Assembly: GCA_946480475.1 (NCBI GenBank)
Contig: CAMLJM010000014.1
Coordinates: 1 to 64,000, forward strand
DNA: 64,000 nucleotides
Reading direction: 5' to 3'
Source of the DNA: an uncultured Alphaproteobacteria bacterium
Lineage (GTDB): Bacteria; Pseudomonadota; Alphaproteobacteria; Micavibrionales; Micavibrionaceae
A program made the position numbers and the translations under genes. This document shows positions 1 to 10,586 of the stretch, in pieces; within the stretch, counting starts at the first letter, position 1; each line of letters starts with the position of its first letter. The notes under the pieces are model-generated. The model made no database searches and was not told where the DNA came from. It saw nothing but the letters and a program-made list of their open reading frames with translations.

Positions 1-872
1 ATTGTACGGCGCAATGACTGTGCGCCCGTTTGCGGGATCGTAACCGCAGCGATATGCGGCGTCACATGAATCTTCGGGTGGTTCCAGAATGGGTGATCGA
101 CGGGCAGCGGCTCCTTGCGGAAGACATCCAATGCGGCATATTGCAGATGGCCGCTATCCAGCAGGCTGATCAGGTCTTCATCAACGACTTCCTTGCCGCG
201 TGCGGGGTTGATCAGGCAAGCCCCTTGCGGCAGGGTCGATAAGGTATCGCGGTTCAGGATATTCTCAGTGTCTTTGGTAAGGGGTAGTAAGCAAACCAGT
301 ATTTCGCATTTACTCAGGAAAGGTTTGAGCTGTTCCGGGCCGTAGAAAGTTTCTATACCGGGTATGGTCTTGGCACTGCGGCTCCAGCCGCGTATCTGGA
401 AACCAAAGGGTTTCAACATATCGATGCAGCTTTGTGCCAAATTACCCAGACCCAGGAAGCCAATCGTCCTCTGGTGCGCCATTTTCGGGATATCATGCTG
501 CCAGTTCTTCTGTGTCTGTTCGTGTTGCCAGCGATCATGTTCGCGGTGGAAACGCAAAACAAAGCTTGCGACATATTCCGCCATGCCTTGGTTAAGGCCC
601 GGTTCAATCATGCGGACGAGCTTGGCATGTTGCGGAAAGTCAGGATGGCCGATAAAGCGATCAACGCCTGTGCTTAAGGGCAGAACGGCTTTCAGGTTTG
701 GCCATCCTGTTTTGTCGCCTTCAAATAATTTCCATCCCACCAGATAATGAATGTCAGCCGGGTTGCCCACATCAGGGGCGATGCGGAAATCGAAATCAGC
801 CAGTTCTTTTTTAAGGGCAGGTAGCCAGTCGCGTTCGTCGTAATCAAAGACAGGGCGAAACAGGATAGCCAT
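1..872 (-). CDS. ghrA: Glyoxylate/hydroxypyruvate reductase A-type 2-hydroxyacid dehydrogenase (3' end outside window)
   Basis: This gene should reduce glyoxylate or hydroxypyruvate with NAD(P)H in the cytoplasm. I translated the minus strand from the ATG at 872 and it stays open to the left edge, giving 290 residues of a family usually a little over 310 long. The Rossmann glycine motif GLGNLA is at residues 141-146. The catalytic triad of D-2-hydroxyacid dehydrogenases is in place: Arg225 in NPARG, Glu254 in DVFRKEP and His273 in TPHIAA. The start is 2 nt past the surf1 stop, with AGGAAGAAG as ribosome site inside the surf1 end, so it is probably the last gene of the oxidase-assembly operon, an unusual partner. 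The exact substrate is inferred from the GhrA-like sequence. Confidence 0.85.
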   Translation of the reverse strand, partial: MAILFRPVFDYDERDWLPALKKELADFDFRIAPDVGNPADIHYLVGWKLFEGDKTGWPNLKAVLPLSTGVDRFIGHPDFPQHAKLVRMIEPGLNQGMAEYVASFVLRFHREHDRWQHEQTQKNWQHDIPKMAHQRTIGFLGLGNLAQSCIDMLKPFGFQIRGWSRSAKTIPGIETFYGPEQLKPFLSKCEILVCLLPLTKDTENILNRDTLSTLPQGACLINPARGKEVVDEDLISLLDSGHLQYAALDVFRKEPLPVDHPFWNHPKIHVTPHIAAVTIPQTGAQSLRRT

Positions 873-874
873 GG

Positions 875-1618
875 TTATTCTTCTTCCTTCACCGGGCGCT
901 CATAGAACGCGTATCCCAATGGTAACACTGTGAAGATCACCATCATAGTGAACCAGAAAATCGCATATTGCAGATGATTGTTATGGGGCAGAACGCGTGT
1001 AGCCATCATCTGCGGCCAGGGTCCCTCCAGGGGCGGGTCTTGTGTTTCCGCATAAAAAACGACGTCAGGGAAGCCCGGCATGTTAACGGCTAATCCGATA
1101 TCCTGCGGATTGACGCTATACCAGGTGTGGCTGGTAGGGTCGTTCGCCGGGGTGAAAGGATTGGGCCTGTCCGGCAAACGCGCCATGCCTGTCAGTGTCA
1201 CCATACCCTCTGTCTGGCCTTCAAACCGTGTGGTGGGGTCAGCTTTATCAAGCGGCACCCAGCCACGATTGACGAGTACACGGCCATTCCCGCCAGCAAT
1301 CGATAGCGGCGTGATGATGTGATAGCCGGGTTTGCCATCCTGCGTGCGGGGACCGATCAGAATTTCCAGGTCATGATGAAATTGGCCGCGTACGCTGCCA
1401 TATTCCATGGCGGGATCTTTTGATGCTACGGCCTTCAGGCTTTCGCTATCAAACGGGTTTTCCAGCGGGTCGCGTGTGTATTCCTTATTATAGGTGGCGA
1501 TCAGTGTTTCTTTCCACTGCAGGCGTTTTACCTGCCAGATGCCGAGGCTGCCCAGCAATACGATACAGGCCAGCAGAAATAATATGCCGCCAAAAGGAAT
1601 GGGTCTTTGTATTCTCAT
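875..1618 (-). CDS. surf1: SURF1 family cytochrome oxidase assembly protein
   Basis: SURF1 (Shy1) is an inner-membrane factor that helps insert heme a into cytochrome oxidase subunit I. The 247-residue product has the family layout: a transmembrane helix near residues 10-28, a long periplasmic domain with GYHIITPLS and VLVNRGWVP, and a second helix near the C-terminus followed by a short acidic tail (VKEEE). It follows the DUF983 gene by 12 nt and precedes the ghrA-like gene, at the end of the ctaB-ctaG-ctaE cluster, the usual alphaproteobacterial position. Length and topology are normal. Confidence 0.93.
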   Translation of the reverse strand: MRIQRPIPFGGILFLLACIVLLGSLGIWQVKRLQWKETLIATYNKEYTRDPLENPFDSESLKAVASKDPAMEYGSVRGQFHHDLEILIGPRTQDGKPGYHIITPLSIAGGNGRVLVNRGWVPLDKADPTTRFEGQTEGMVTLTGMARLPDRPNPFTPANDPTSHTWYSVNPQDIGLAVNMPGFPDVVFYAETQDPPLEGPWPQMMATRVLPHNNHLQYAIFWFTMMVIFTVLPLGYAFYERPVKEEE

Positions 1619-1630
1619 TGCCAGTCCCGC

Positions 1631-2008
1631 TTATTTCCAGTCATTGGGCCGGTGTTTCCATTGCAGTGAAATGATATAGGCCTTGAGTGGTTTTAAGGAA
1701 CCGAGTGTAGATCCCAGTGCTACCGCACCCCAGAGCACGGCATGAATCCATAGGGGTGGGTGCACCAGATACTCGAACAGCAAAGCTGCCGGTACCAGCA
1801 GGAAGCCCAGTATGAAAATCAGGAAGACAGCCGGGCCATCAGCGGCATCGATCTTTGTGTAATCCAGCCCGCATTCGGGACAGGCATCACGCAGGTCCAT
1901 ATTCATGAAGCCTTGCTTGTATAAAGGCCCCTTGCCGCAGCGCGGGCATTTGCAGGCAAAAGCCTGCCGGATGCTGTTTGTATCCGGCAGGGGTGTTGAT
2001 GAGTTCAT
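1631..2008 (-). CDS. DUF983 family membrane protein
   Basis: A 125-residue protein whose N-terminal half carries two CxxC pairs, CPRCG and CPECG, about 20 residues apart, as in a small zinc-ribbon-like element. Two hydrophobic segments follow (around residues 58-80 and 85-105). This matches the DUF983 family, which in alphaproteobacteria sits between the oxidase subunit III gene and surf1, as here. Its role is not established; the position suggests a part in oxidase assembly or metal handling. The gap to ctaE upstream is 27 nt. Confidence 0.88.
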   Translation of the reverse strand: MNSSTPLPDTNSIRQAFACKCPRCGKGPLYKQGFMNMDLRDACPECGLDYTKIDAADGPAVFLIFILGFLLVPAALLFEYLVHPPLWIHAVLWGAVALGSTLGSLKPLKAYIISLQWKHRPNDWK

Positions 2009-2035
2009 GGAAAAGCCTCTTGGCTTAGTAAGGGC

Positions 2036-2920
2036 CTAGTGTGGCAGCGGTGTACCCGTACCTATTGTTCCGCCCCACCAGTAAACGGCGATAAACAGGA
2101 ACAGCCATACAACGTCAACGAAGTGCCAGTACCATGCTGCCGCTTCGAAACCGAAGTGACGGTCTTGCGTGAAGTGACCCTTAATGGCACGGCGCCAACA
2201 AACGAACAGGAAGATTGTTCCTACGAAGACGTGGAAACCGTGGAAACCTGTCGCCATAAAAAATGTCGATGGGAATACGCCTTCGGTGAAACCGAAATGC
2301 GCGTGCGCATATTCGTATACCTGGAAGCACAGGAACGAGAAGCCCAGGAATACAGTGATACCGAGCGCCTTGATCGCGTTCTTGTTATCACCTTCCAGAA
2401 TGGCATGGTGCGCCCATGTCACGGTGCAGCCGGAGAGGAGCAGGATCATGGTCATCATGAACGGCAGATCAAATGGCGGCACAACATGGATTTGCGGCGG
2501 CGGCCATACGCCGTGTGTGTATTCCAGACGCGCCGGCATGTTTTCCTGGCCGGCATACAGGCTGGCATCGAAGAATGCCCAGAAAAAAGCGACGAAGAAC
2601 ATCACTTCAGAGGCGATGAACAGGGCCATGCCGTAACGCAGGCCGATCTCGGCGATCTTGGTGTGAACGCGTTCTACGACAGATTCATGGATGATATCTT
2701 TCCACCAGAAGAACATGACTGCCAGAACAGCCAGCAGGCCGATGACAATACCGGTGAAGTGTACAGGAATGCCCCCGATCGAAACTTTGTGCATGTACAT
2801 GACAGCGCCGACGGCCAGCATCGCGCCTGCGGCAGAGCCTACCAGCGGCCAGATACTCGGGCGGACGATATGATAGGGGTGGGGTTTGCCCGTAGTGCCG
2901 TATTCGATCTTGTCAGACAT
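2036..2920 (-). CDS. ctaE: Cytochrome c oxidase subunit III
   Basis: Subunit III of the aa3-type oxidase, an integral membrane protein of the core complex. The 294-residue product has seven hydrophobic segments and family landmarks such as WPLVGS near the N-terminus, FFVAFFWAFFD, GVWPPP, HHAILEG and the C-terminal FHVFVGT...WYWHFVDVVW. The start at 2920 follows an AAGGA ribosome site. It lies 25 nt downstream of ctaG and continues into the DUF983 gene, so it belongs to the ctaB operon rather than to ctaC-ctaD, which are about 5 kb away. Confidence 0.97.
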   Translation of the reverse strand: MSDKIEYGTTGKPHPYHIVRPSIWPLVGSAAGAMLAVGAVMYMHKVSIGGIPVHFTGIVIGLLAVLAVMFFWWKDIIHESVVERVHTKIAEIGLRYGMALFIASEVMFFVAFFWAFFDASLYAGQENMPARLEYTHGVWPPPQIHVVPPFDLPFMMTMILLLSGCTVTWAHHAILEGDNKNAIKALGITVFLGFSFLCFQVYEYAHAHFGFTEGVFPSTFFMATGFHGFHVFVGTIFLFVCWRRAIKGHFTQDRHFGFEAAAWYWHFVDVVWLFLFIAVYWWGGTIGTGTPLPH

Positions 2921-2945
2921 GATATTCCTTACTCAAAACAAAGGA

Positions 2946-3563
2946 TTAGTTAGATGTTGCCGGTGATTGTTTAGCAGAATCTGGTTGATTGTAAAAGGCT
3001 TCCATTGCGCGTTCAAGCGCGGTGCTGTCCAAAGAGTAAAAAGTATAGGACAGGGTGATGGTCGTAACGTCCTGCATATCTTCGTCTTCGGCAAAAGCAG
3101 GATCAATGAAGAATAAAACCGGCATATGGACAGTCTTGCCAGCCTCGATAATCTGTTCCTGGAAACAAAAACATTCAATCTTACGGAAATATTTTCCTGC
3201 CTTAGGCGGCGTCACATTAAATACGGCGGTGCCACCGGTAGTCTGGTTGGACCAGTTGCGAGCCGTATAGGTGACGAGCGATTGCTGCCCCACCTTTGTT
3301 TTTACATATTTTTCCCCGGATTTAAATTCCCAGGGCAGATCTGCATGTGTGTTTGTATTGAAACGGATCGTCAGGTCACGGTCGATAATAACATCCGGGG
3401 CTTTTTCAGCCGTCATGGTAGTGCCGCCAAAGCCTGTGACCTTGCAGAAAAGATTATAGAGGGGGACGGATGCGAACGACAAGCCGATCATGGCGACGAC
3501 AGCAACCAGCACGATTATTCCCGTGCGTCGATTGCGGGCTTTCAGGTCACCGGGACTGTTCAT
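2946..3563 (-). CDS. ctaG: CtaG/Cox11 cytochrome oxidase copper-delivery protein
   Basis: CtaG (Cox11) delivers copper to the CuB site of subunit I. The 205-residue protein has a cytoplasmic N-terminus, one transmembrane helix (about residues 15-35) and a periplasmic Cox11 domain with the copper-binding motif in IECFCFQEQ (CxC). Other family signatures are PLYNLFCKVTGFGG after the helix and VLFFIDPAF. The start at 3563 is 8 nt after the preceding repeat-protein gene, so the genes are probably co-transcribed. Confidence 0.95.
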   Translation of the reverse strand: MNSPGDLKARNRRTGIIVLVAVVAMIGLSFASVPLYNLFCKVTGFGGTTMTAEKAPDVIIDRDLTIRFNTNTHADLPWEFKSGEKYVKTKVGQQSLVTYTARNWSNQTTGGTAVFNVTPPKAGKYFRKIECFCFQEQIIEAGKTVHMPVLFFIDPAFAEDEDMQDVTTITLSYTFYSLDSTALERAMEAFYNQPDSAKQSPATSN

Positions 3564-3571
3564 GATAGCGC

Positions 3572-4045
3572 CTATTGTACTTTATTGCCGCTATCAGCCA
3601 TCGGACATCCCTTAGAAAGATATTTCTGGCGTGCGGTTTGCATGTCGGCCTGATGCTTTGCGGCGGCTGATTTATACTCAGCATCTTTGGCTTTGGAATC
3701 GGCCATGTATTTCTCGCCAGCCGATTTATATTTGTTCGCTGTATCGTTGCTGGCGGTTTTGTATTCTTCGGCATCAGCTTTGTATTCAGCGGCGGTTTGC
3801 GTGGATTTCGCTTTGTAAGTTTCCGCATCCTTTTGCAACTTAGCGCTGGAATCCTTGAATTCCTGGCTATATTCAGCACGATCAGCGCCATAGAGCGTCA
3901 CAGGGCTTGCCATGCAGGGTGTTGATGTTGTCGCTTCTTCAGCGCGCGCAGGCTGTAACGCCACGATCAGCAGTAGCAGGAGAACAAGGGGGATAAGATA
4001 AGGAAGTGTAATACGCATCTGATTATTCAAGTTTATGGTTATCAT
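3572..4045 (-). CDS. Exported 18-residue-repeat helical protein in the oxidase operon; family not recognised
   Basis: I do not recognise this 157-residue protein. The chosen start (4045) overlaps the stop of the CoxF-like gene as ATGA; a longer frame would overlap that gene. Residues 11-35 form a strongly hydrophobic signal or anchor segment ending ALQPARA. Residues 59-130 are four units of exactly 18 residues, for example YKAKSTQTAAEYKADAEE and YKTASNDTANKYKSAGEK, with Tyr usually at positions 1 and 12, then a partial fifth unit. Eighteen residues equal five alpha-helical turns, so a straight helix with a tyrosine stripe is expected. The repeats are bracketed by two Cys-containing motifs (PCM near residue 44, CPM near 147). 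Its place just before ctaG suggests a periplasmic oxidase-assembly or copper role, which is inference. Confidence 0.75.
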   Translation of the reverse strand: MITINLNNQMRITLPYLIPLVLLLLLIVALQPARAEEATTSTPCMASPVTLYGADRAEYSQEFKDSSAKLQKDAETYKAKSTQTAAEYKADAEEYKTASNDTANKYKSAGEKYMADSKAKDAEYKSAAAKHQADMQTARQKYLSKGCPMADSGNKVQ

Positions 4046-4164
4046 CAGTTGCCTCCCATTTTGACCATGGCGATTGCCGCGATCATCAGTGACCATCCCA
4101 GTACCAGTGCGAGAATCATCAGATTCTTCTTACGCTTCTTTTTATGTAGTTCATCAAGCGGCAT
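4045..4164 (-). CDS. CoxF-like single-helix microprotein
   Basis: A 39-residue protein read directly from the minus strand: a basic N-terminus (HKKKRKKN at residues 7-14), one hydrophobic helix (about residues 15-34) and the short polar end KMGGN. Its ATG lies inside the ctaB end (11-nt overlap) and its TGA overlaps the ATG of the next gene, so it is translationally coupled on both sides. Many alphaproteobacteria have a small single-helix gene of this kind (CoxF) between ctaB and ctaG, and the basic-then-hydrophobic pattern fits. No catalytic residues are visible; a small oxidase-assembly subunit is the likely role. Confidence 0.8.
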   Translation of the reverse strand: MPLDELHKKKRKKNLMILALVLGWSLMIAAIAMVKMGGN

Positions 4165-5065
4165 CGATCATCAAAGCCAGAAAAATTGCAAACAGGTAGA
4201 AGACCGAATAACCAAACATCAGGCGCGCGCTTTTCAATGTTTTATCCTGTAGCACGCGGATTGCCGTGAAGACAAAAAAGCCACTGAGGATGAAAGCTGA
4301 AATGCCGTAGATCCAGCCGGTCAAACCCAGCATAGAGGGGGCCACCGTGACAGGCAAGAGAATGAGGGTGTAAAGCAGCATTTGCCATTTGGTGGTTTTT
4401 TCACCGGCAACGGCGGGCAGCATCGGCACACCGGCCTTTTTATAATCCTCACAGGCAAATAACGAGAGCGCCCAGAAATGCGGCGGTGTCCACAGGAAGA
4501 TCAATGCGAACAATAAAAGGGGCAGCAGGGTCACATCACCGGTGATGCAGGCCCAGCCGATCATCGGCGGGAAGGCACCGGCAGCGCCACCAATAACAAT
4601 ATTCTGTGGGGTGCTGCGTTTCAGCCATATCGTGTAAATGACGGCATAGAAGAATGTCGCAAAAGCCAGAATGCCGGCGGCCACCCAGTTCAGGGCTATA
4701 CCCATGGTCAGGACGGCGGCTACGGTCATGAACAGGGCAAAGGTTAAGGCTTCGCTGGGTTCCACGCGCCCGGCAGGCACAGGGCGGTTTTTAGTACGTT
4801 TCATAACCTGATCGATGTCGCGGTCATACCACATATTAATAGCACCAGCGGCACCCGCCCCCAAGGCGAGTGTTATTATGGCAACTAATATTAAAAACGG
4901 GTGCGTATCCCGGAAGCCAGGGGCCACCCACATACCGGCAAAACCGCTGAAAACCACAAGACTCATGACCCGGGGCTTGAGCAAAGCCCAATAATCGCCA
5001 ATCCGGCTTTCATAAGCTGTGGCAGGTGGGTTCGCAATATCGTACGTGGGGGTGAAGTCAGTCAT
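4154..5065 (-). CDS. ctaB: Protoheme IX farnesyltransferase (heme O synthase)
   Basis: CtaB adds a farnesyl group to heme B to make heme O, the precursor of the heme A used by the oxidase. The start at 5065 gives 303 residues and has an AAGGAT ribosome site; a longer upstream frame adds 35 residues unlike the family. The UbiA-type prenyltransferase signature NMWYDRDIDQVMKRTKNRP is present and there are about eight to nine membrane segments. It is the first gene of the ctaB-coxF-ctaG-ctaE-surf1 operon and diverges from tldD across a 119-base gap that must hold both promoters. Confidence 0.96.
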   Translation of the reverse strand: MTDFTPTYDIANPPATAYESRIGDYWALLKPRVMSLVVFSGFAGMWVAPGFRDTHPFLILVAIITLALGAGAAGAINMWYDRDIDQVMKRTKNRPVPAGRVEPSEALTFALFMTVAAVLTMGIALNWVAAGILAFATFFYAVIYTIWLKRSTPQNIVIGGAAGAFPPMIGWACITGDVTLLPLLLFALIFLWTPPHFWALSLFACEDYKKAGVPMLPAVAGEKTTKWQMLLYTLILLPVTVAPSMLGLTGWIYGISAFILSGFFVFTAIRVLQDKTLKSARLMFGYSVFYLFAIFLALMIDAA

Positions 5066-5184
5066 ACAAAATCCTTGAGGCTGTTTTAGTGGATTTCTTT
5101 CGCGGCTGCAAATTTTTGATGTTTTGACAAACGCCCCGGCTGTGCTAAGGCTTTTCATAAGCAATAACAATTTTAACAGGGAAT

Positions 5185-6639
5185 ATGAGCATGTCAGATG
5201 CGCGCAGCATTACCGACCAATTTTTCTTTGCCAATACGGGAATGGACCCGGATCGCGTCACCAAGCTTGTCACCAGAGCCTTATCCAAGGCTGATGGCGG
5301 TGAATTATTCCTGCAGCGCCTGATGGGGAAATCAGCCTCATTTTCCGATGGTCGCCTTGTCGCCAGCACGCCGCCCTCGCTGGATCAGGGATTTGGCTTC
5401 CGCTATATCTCGGGGGCATCCGCATCTTATGCGCATTCATCGGATTTAAGCGAAGCCAACATTAAGAAACTGGCGGCGGCAACTAAAGCCATTCGCAACT
5501 ATTCGCCTTCCACCGGGCGCGTACTGATTCCTTCTGATATGGCGGGGTCACGCCTTTATACTCTGGACAATCCTCTGGATGATGTTTCCGATGTCGATCG
5601 CATCAAGATCCTTGAAGAAGTCGATGCTTACGCCCGCGCCGCCGATCCGCGCGTTATACAGGTATCTGCCAATATTGCGACCGGATGGAATGTGATGACC
5701 ATCATTCGTCATGATGGCAAACGCTTTGATGATGTGCGCCCGATGTCGCAATTCTCTGTCAATTTGATTGTGAAAGAGGGCGACCGCAAGGAACAAGGTT
5801 TTGCTTCGGTGGGCAAGCGCATGATTCTCAGCGATATATTTGCCGGTCACTCCTGGAAAAGTTGTGTCGATGATGCGCTTCATCAAGCCACTACAAACCT
5901 TCGCGCTATGCCTGCGCCATCGGGTGATGATTTGCCTGTCGTACTGGGTAACGGATGGGCCGCCGTGATGCTGCACGAATCAGTCGGCCATGGCCTTGAG
6001 GGCGATGCCGCTCGCAAGGGCGCATCCGTTTATGCAGGCATGGTCGGGCAGAAAGTGGCATCCGACATCGTGACAATTATCGATCAAGGCAATATAGCCG
6101 ATGAGCGCGGTAGCTTGCATTTCGATGATGAAGGTGTGCCGACGCAGAAAACAATCCTGATCGAGAACGGCACGCTGAAAGGCTTTATGCAAGATTCTGT
6201 CAGTGCCCGCATTATGGGTGTGGCGCCAACCGGTAACGGGCGTCGTGAAAAATATGATTGCCAGCCAATGACACGTATGACCACGACATATATGGCTTCC
6301 GGAAAATCCGACCCTGCCGAAATTATTTCCTCCGTGAAAGACGGTATTTACGCCGTAAAATTTGCAGGCGGTCAGGTTGATACAGTTTCCGGTGATTACG
6401 TGTTTGCGCCTACGCTTGCGTTCCGCATTCGGAATGGAAAAGTGGCAGAGCCTCTTAAAAACGCGGTTCTGACCGGCAACGGACCCGATTCGATGCGTCA
6501 GGTTGAAATGGTGGGGAACGATCTGGTGTTGGGCACAACGGGCATGTGTGGCAAATCCGGGCAGAGTGTTCCTGTGGGCGTAGGCCAGCCGACCGTGAAA
6601 ATGCGCGGTATTAAAGTAGGTGGCACTCAGCCTTCCTAA
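5185..6639 (+). CDS. tldD: Metalloprotease TldD
   Basis: TldD forms a heterodimer with TldE/PmbA that degrades unfolded or modified peptides and, in other bacteria, cleaves antitoxins and microcin leader peptides. The 484-residue protein carries the zinc motif HESVGH at residues 264-269, the catalytic element that TldE lacks, and a C-terminal domain with TGMCGKSGQSVPVGVGQP. The start could be 5185 or the ATG at 5191; AGGG upstream fits the second slightly better. It is followed 38 nt later by tldE, so the complex is encoded as one unit, placed between the two oxidase blocks and divergent from ctaB. Confidence 0.96.
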   Translation: MSMSDARSITDQFFFANTGMDPDRVTKLVTRALSKADGGELFLQRLMGKSASFSDGRLVASTPPSLDQGFGFRYISGASASYAHSSDLSEANIKKLAAATKAIRNYSPSTGRVLIPSDMAGSRLYTLDNPLDDVSDVDRIKILEEVDAYARAADPRVIQVSANIATGWNVMTIIRHDGKRFDDVRPMSQFSVNLIVKEGDRKEQGFASVGKRMILSDIFAGHSWKSCVDDALHQATTNLRAMPAPSGDDLPVVLGNGWAAVMLHESVGHGLEGDAARKGASVYAGMVGQKVASDIVTIIDQGNIADERGSLHFDDEGVPTQKTILIENGTLKGFMQDSVSARIMGVAPTGNGRREKYDCQPMTRMTTTYMASGKSDPAEIISSVKDGIYAVKFAGGQVDTVSGDYVFAPTLAFRIRNGKVAEPLKNAVLTGNGPDSMRQVEMVGNDLVLGTTGMCGKSGQSVPVGVGQPTVKMRGIKVGGTQPS

Positions 6640-6677
6640 GCAATAACAGACGATATTACAGAACAGGATTTAAAATT

Positions 6678-8009
6678 ATGGCTCGCAAAGAAATTCAAAA
6701 TATTCATGATACATTGCAACAGGCACTGGATTTGATGAAGGCAGAAGGTGCTGATTATGCCGAAGCATCGCTTTCCACTCATCAAACAACATCAGCCAAA
6801 GTACGCAATGATGTTGTTGAAAGCCTTGAAACGGCGAAGCCGATGGAGATTAATCTCCAGATGCGCATCGGTGATAAATCGGAATCGATTACGCTTAGTT
6901 CACGCAGTGTTTCAGATTTGAGAAATTCGGTCGTAGATCTGGCTTCTGCCGTGCGTCGCATGCCGGATAATGTTTATGACCGTCCGCCAGAACAATCACA
7001 GATTTCCCAAGTCAAAAATAATCGCTCGCTGGATCTGATTGATCGTACGCGCGTTTCGCTGGCTTCATTAATTCAGGATGCGCGCGCCATGGAAGCGGTG
7101 GCTCTAGCGGTTCCGGGTGTCGCGCTCTCCAAAGGGGCCTCGGTGAGCTGGTACAAGGCCCTTACGCTTGCCCTTGATAGCCGAGGCAATGAATTTACCA
7201 GTGAACGTACGGGTTTCTCGCGTGGGGTTTCCGTGATAGCGCGCGCGGGGGGAGATCAGCGTGTCAATGGAGAGCATAGCAGCGCCGTTTATTATGCGGA
7301 TTTGATGAATGCTGAAGAAATCGGGCATGAGGCCGGGATCCAAACTGTGCGCTCTCTTAATCCGGGTAAGGCCATTGCCGGTAATTTCCCGGTGGTGTTC
7401 CACCCGGATATAGGCGTTTCACTACTGGGGCATTTCTCATCGGCTATTAACGGTCGCAGTGTGCATATGAAAACGTCATTCCTGACAGATGCCATGGACA
7501 GGGCTGTATTTTCACCGGCCATAACCATTCTTGATAATCCCCATTTACGGCGCGGTTTCGGTTCGACCCGCTATTCCAGCTCCGGCATGGCGACCAATCC
7601 CATGACAGTGGTGGAAAAGGGCGTGCTGAAAACATGGTTTATGAACCTTGAGTATGCGCGCCGTCTCGGGCTTGAGAATGCTTCCCATATCCGTGGTGAT
7701 AGTAACCTGACGATCGAGCCGGGCGCTTTAAGTCCTGATGAACTGGTTGCCGATATCAAGGATGGACTTTTTGTTACAGGCCTGATGGGCCAGGGGATTG
7801 ACCTGACCAGTGGTCAGTACAGCCGTGCTGCAACAGGTTTCTGGATCAAGGACGGGCGTATTGATTATAGTCGTCCGGTTGCGAATGCTTCTATCTCTGC
7901 CAACCTCAAGGATATGTTTATGAATATGAGTGCAGCGAACGACTTACGACGCCTGCGCTCTGCGGGAGCGGTTCCAACACTTCGTGTTGAAGGTATGAGT
8001 ATCGCCTAA
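6678..8009 (+). CDS. tldE: TldE/PmbA, non-catalytic partner of TldD
   Basis: A 443-residue homologue of TldD without the HExxxH zinc motif, as expected for PmbA/TldE, which completes the active heterodimer. Features include ALDLMKAEGADYAEAS near the N-terminus, GNFPVVFHPDIG and GLMGQGIDLTSGQYSRAATG near the C-terminus. It lies directly after tldD on the same strand and ends shortly before a strong bidirectional terminator shared with the convergent ctaD gene. Confidence 0.95.
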   Translation: MARKEIQNIHDTLQQALDLMKAEGADYAEASLSTHQTTSAKVRNDVVESLETAKPMEINLQMRIGDKSESITLSSRSVSDLRNSVVDLASAVRRMPDNVYDRPPEQSQISQVKNNRSLDLIDRTRVSLASLIQDARAMEAVALAVPGVALSKGASVSWYKALTLALDSRGNEFTSERTGFSRGVSVIARAGGDQRVNGEHSSAVYYADLMNAEEIGHEAGIQTVRSLNPGKAIAGNFPVVFHPDIGVSLLGHFSSAINGRSVHMKTSFLTDAMDRAVFSPAITILDNPHLRRGFGSTRYSSSGMATNPMTVVEKGVLKTWFMNLEYARRLGLENASHIRGDSNLTIEPGALSPDELVADIKDGLFVTGLMGQGIDLTSGQYSRAATGFWIKDGRIDYSRPVANASISANLKDMFMNMSAANDLRRLRSAGAVPTLRVEGMSIA

Positions 8010-8041
8010 ACTCAGTAATTTTCATTAGAAATTCAAACAAT

Positions 8042-8083
8042 AAAAACCCCCGCCAGATTTCCATCCTGTGCGGGGGTTTTTGT
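8042..8083. terminator. Bidirectional rho-independent terminator between tldE and ctaD
   Basis: AAAAACCCCCGC (8042-8053) pairs with GCGGGGGTTTTT (8070-8081) around a 16-base loop. The A-run on one side and T-run on the other give a U-tract in either direction. It sits between the stops of the convergent tldE and ctaD genes and should end both transcripts. Confidence 0.92.
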
Positions 8084-8094
8084 TTCGTCGCCGA

Positions 8095-9726
<1,632 letters not shown>

Positions 9727-9737
9727 TTAGGCACCGA

Positions 9738-10586
9738 CTATTCGGCAGCAGCGGTTTGACCGCGGCCAGCAGCAAATTCGTCATAAGGAATTGGATTGGC
9801 TTTGGAAGCTTCGGCCCATGCGGCAAAATCTTCTTTCGGTACAACGCGTACTTCGATAGGCATGAAGGCGTGGTCTTTACCGCAAAGCTCAGAGCATTGA
9901 CCGTAATAGGTGCCGGTCTTTGTCACTCTGGTCCATGTTTCGTTGGTGCGGCCGGGAACGGCGTCTACCTTGATACCGAATGCAGGCACCGCAAAGCTGT
10001 GCAGAACATCGCTGGCGGTGACAACGAATTGAACGGTCGTATCTACAGGGATCACCATAGGGTTATCAGCGGACAGCAGGCGCACCTGGCCTTTGGATGT
10101 ATCGATGTCCTTGGAAGGGATCATGATGGATTTGTAGCTCAGGCCTTCGTAGTCAGGATATTCGAAATCCCAGTTCCACTGGTTGCCTGTCACATTCACG
10201 ACCAGTTCAGGATTTTCAACGCGGTCTGTGAAATACAGCAGTTTCAGGGAGGGTACAGCGACGATGATCAGGATCAGCACGGGCACAACCGTCCATACGA
10301 TTTCAAGGGGTACGTTGTGTGTTGTGGTGCTGGGTGTCGGGTTTGCGCGCTCGTTAAAACGGACGATCACGATCACAAGCAGAACCAGAACGAAGAGTGT
10401 AATGCCGGAAATGATCCAGAGCATCATATTATGGAATTCATGAATGCGTTCTGCGACAGGGCTCACTGCTTCCTGGAAGCCTAACTGGTAAGGATGAATG
10501 CCTGCATCAGCAAATGACGGGACGCCAAACAGCGTCACAGCAGCGGCCAGGGCGGCTAGAAAGAGCCAGATATTATCTTTTTTCAT
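9738..10586 (-). CDS. ctaC: Cytochrome c oxidase subunit II
   Basis: Subunit II accepts electrons from cytochrome c at its CuA centre and passes them to subunit I. I start at the ATG near 10586, where MKKDNIWLFLAALAAAV begins a normal signal sequence; an in-frame GTG at 10661 would add an implausible 25 residues. The chosen start gives 282 residues. There are two membrane helices, then a periplasmic cupredoxin domain with the CuA motif CSELCGKDHAFM. The C-terminus ends in an Ala/Glu-rich tail. It heads the ctaC-ctaD unit, 150 nt downstream of rsmE. Confidence 0.96.
   Translation of the reverse strand: MKKDNIWLFLAALAAAVTLFGVPSFADAGIHPYQLGFQEAVSPVAERIHEFHNMMLWIISGITLFVLVLLVIVIVRFNERANPTPSTTTHNVPLEIVWTVVPVLILIIVAVPSLKLLYFTDRVENPELVVNVTGNQWNWDFEYPDYEGLSYKSIMIPSKDIDTSKGQVRLLSADNPMVIPVDTTVQFVVTASDVLHSFAVPAFGIKVDAVPGRTNETWTRVTKTGTYYGQCSELCGKDHAFMPIEVRVVPKEDFAAWAEASKANPIPYDEFAAGRGQTAAAE

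Noticed and set aside
2039..2953. 304-codon open frame on the plus strand
   Set aside because: Antisense shadow of ctaE, whose motifs and start are clear.
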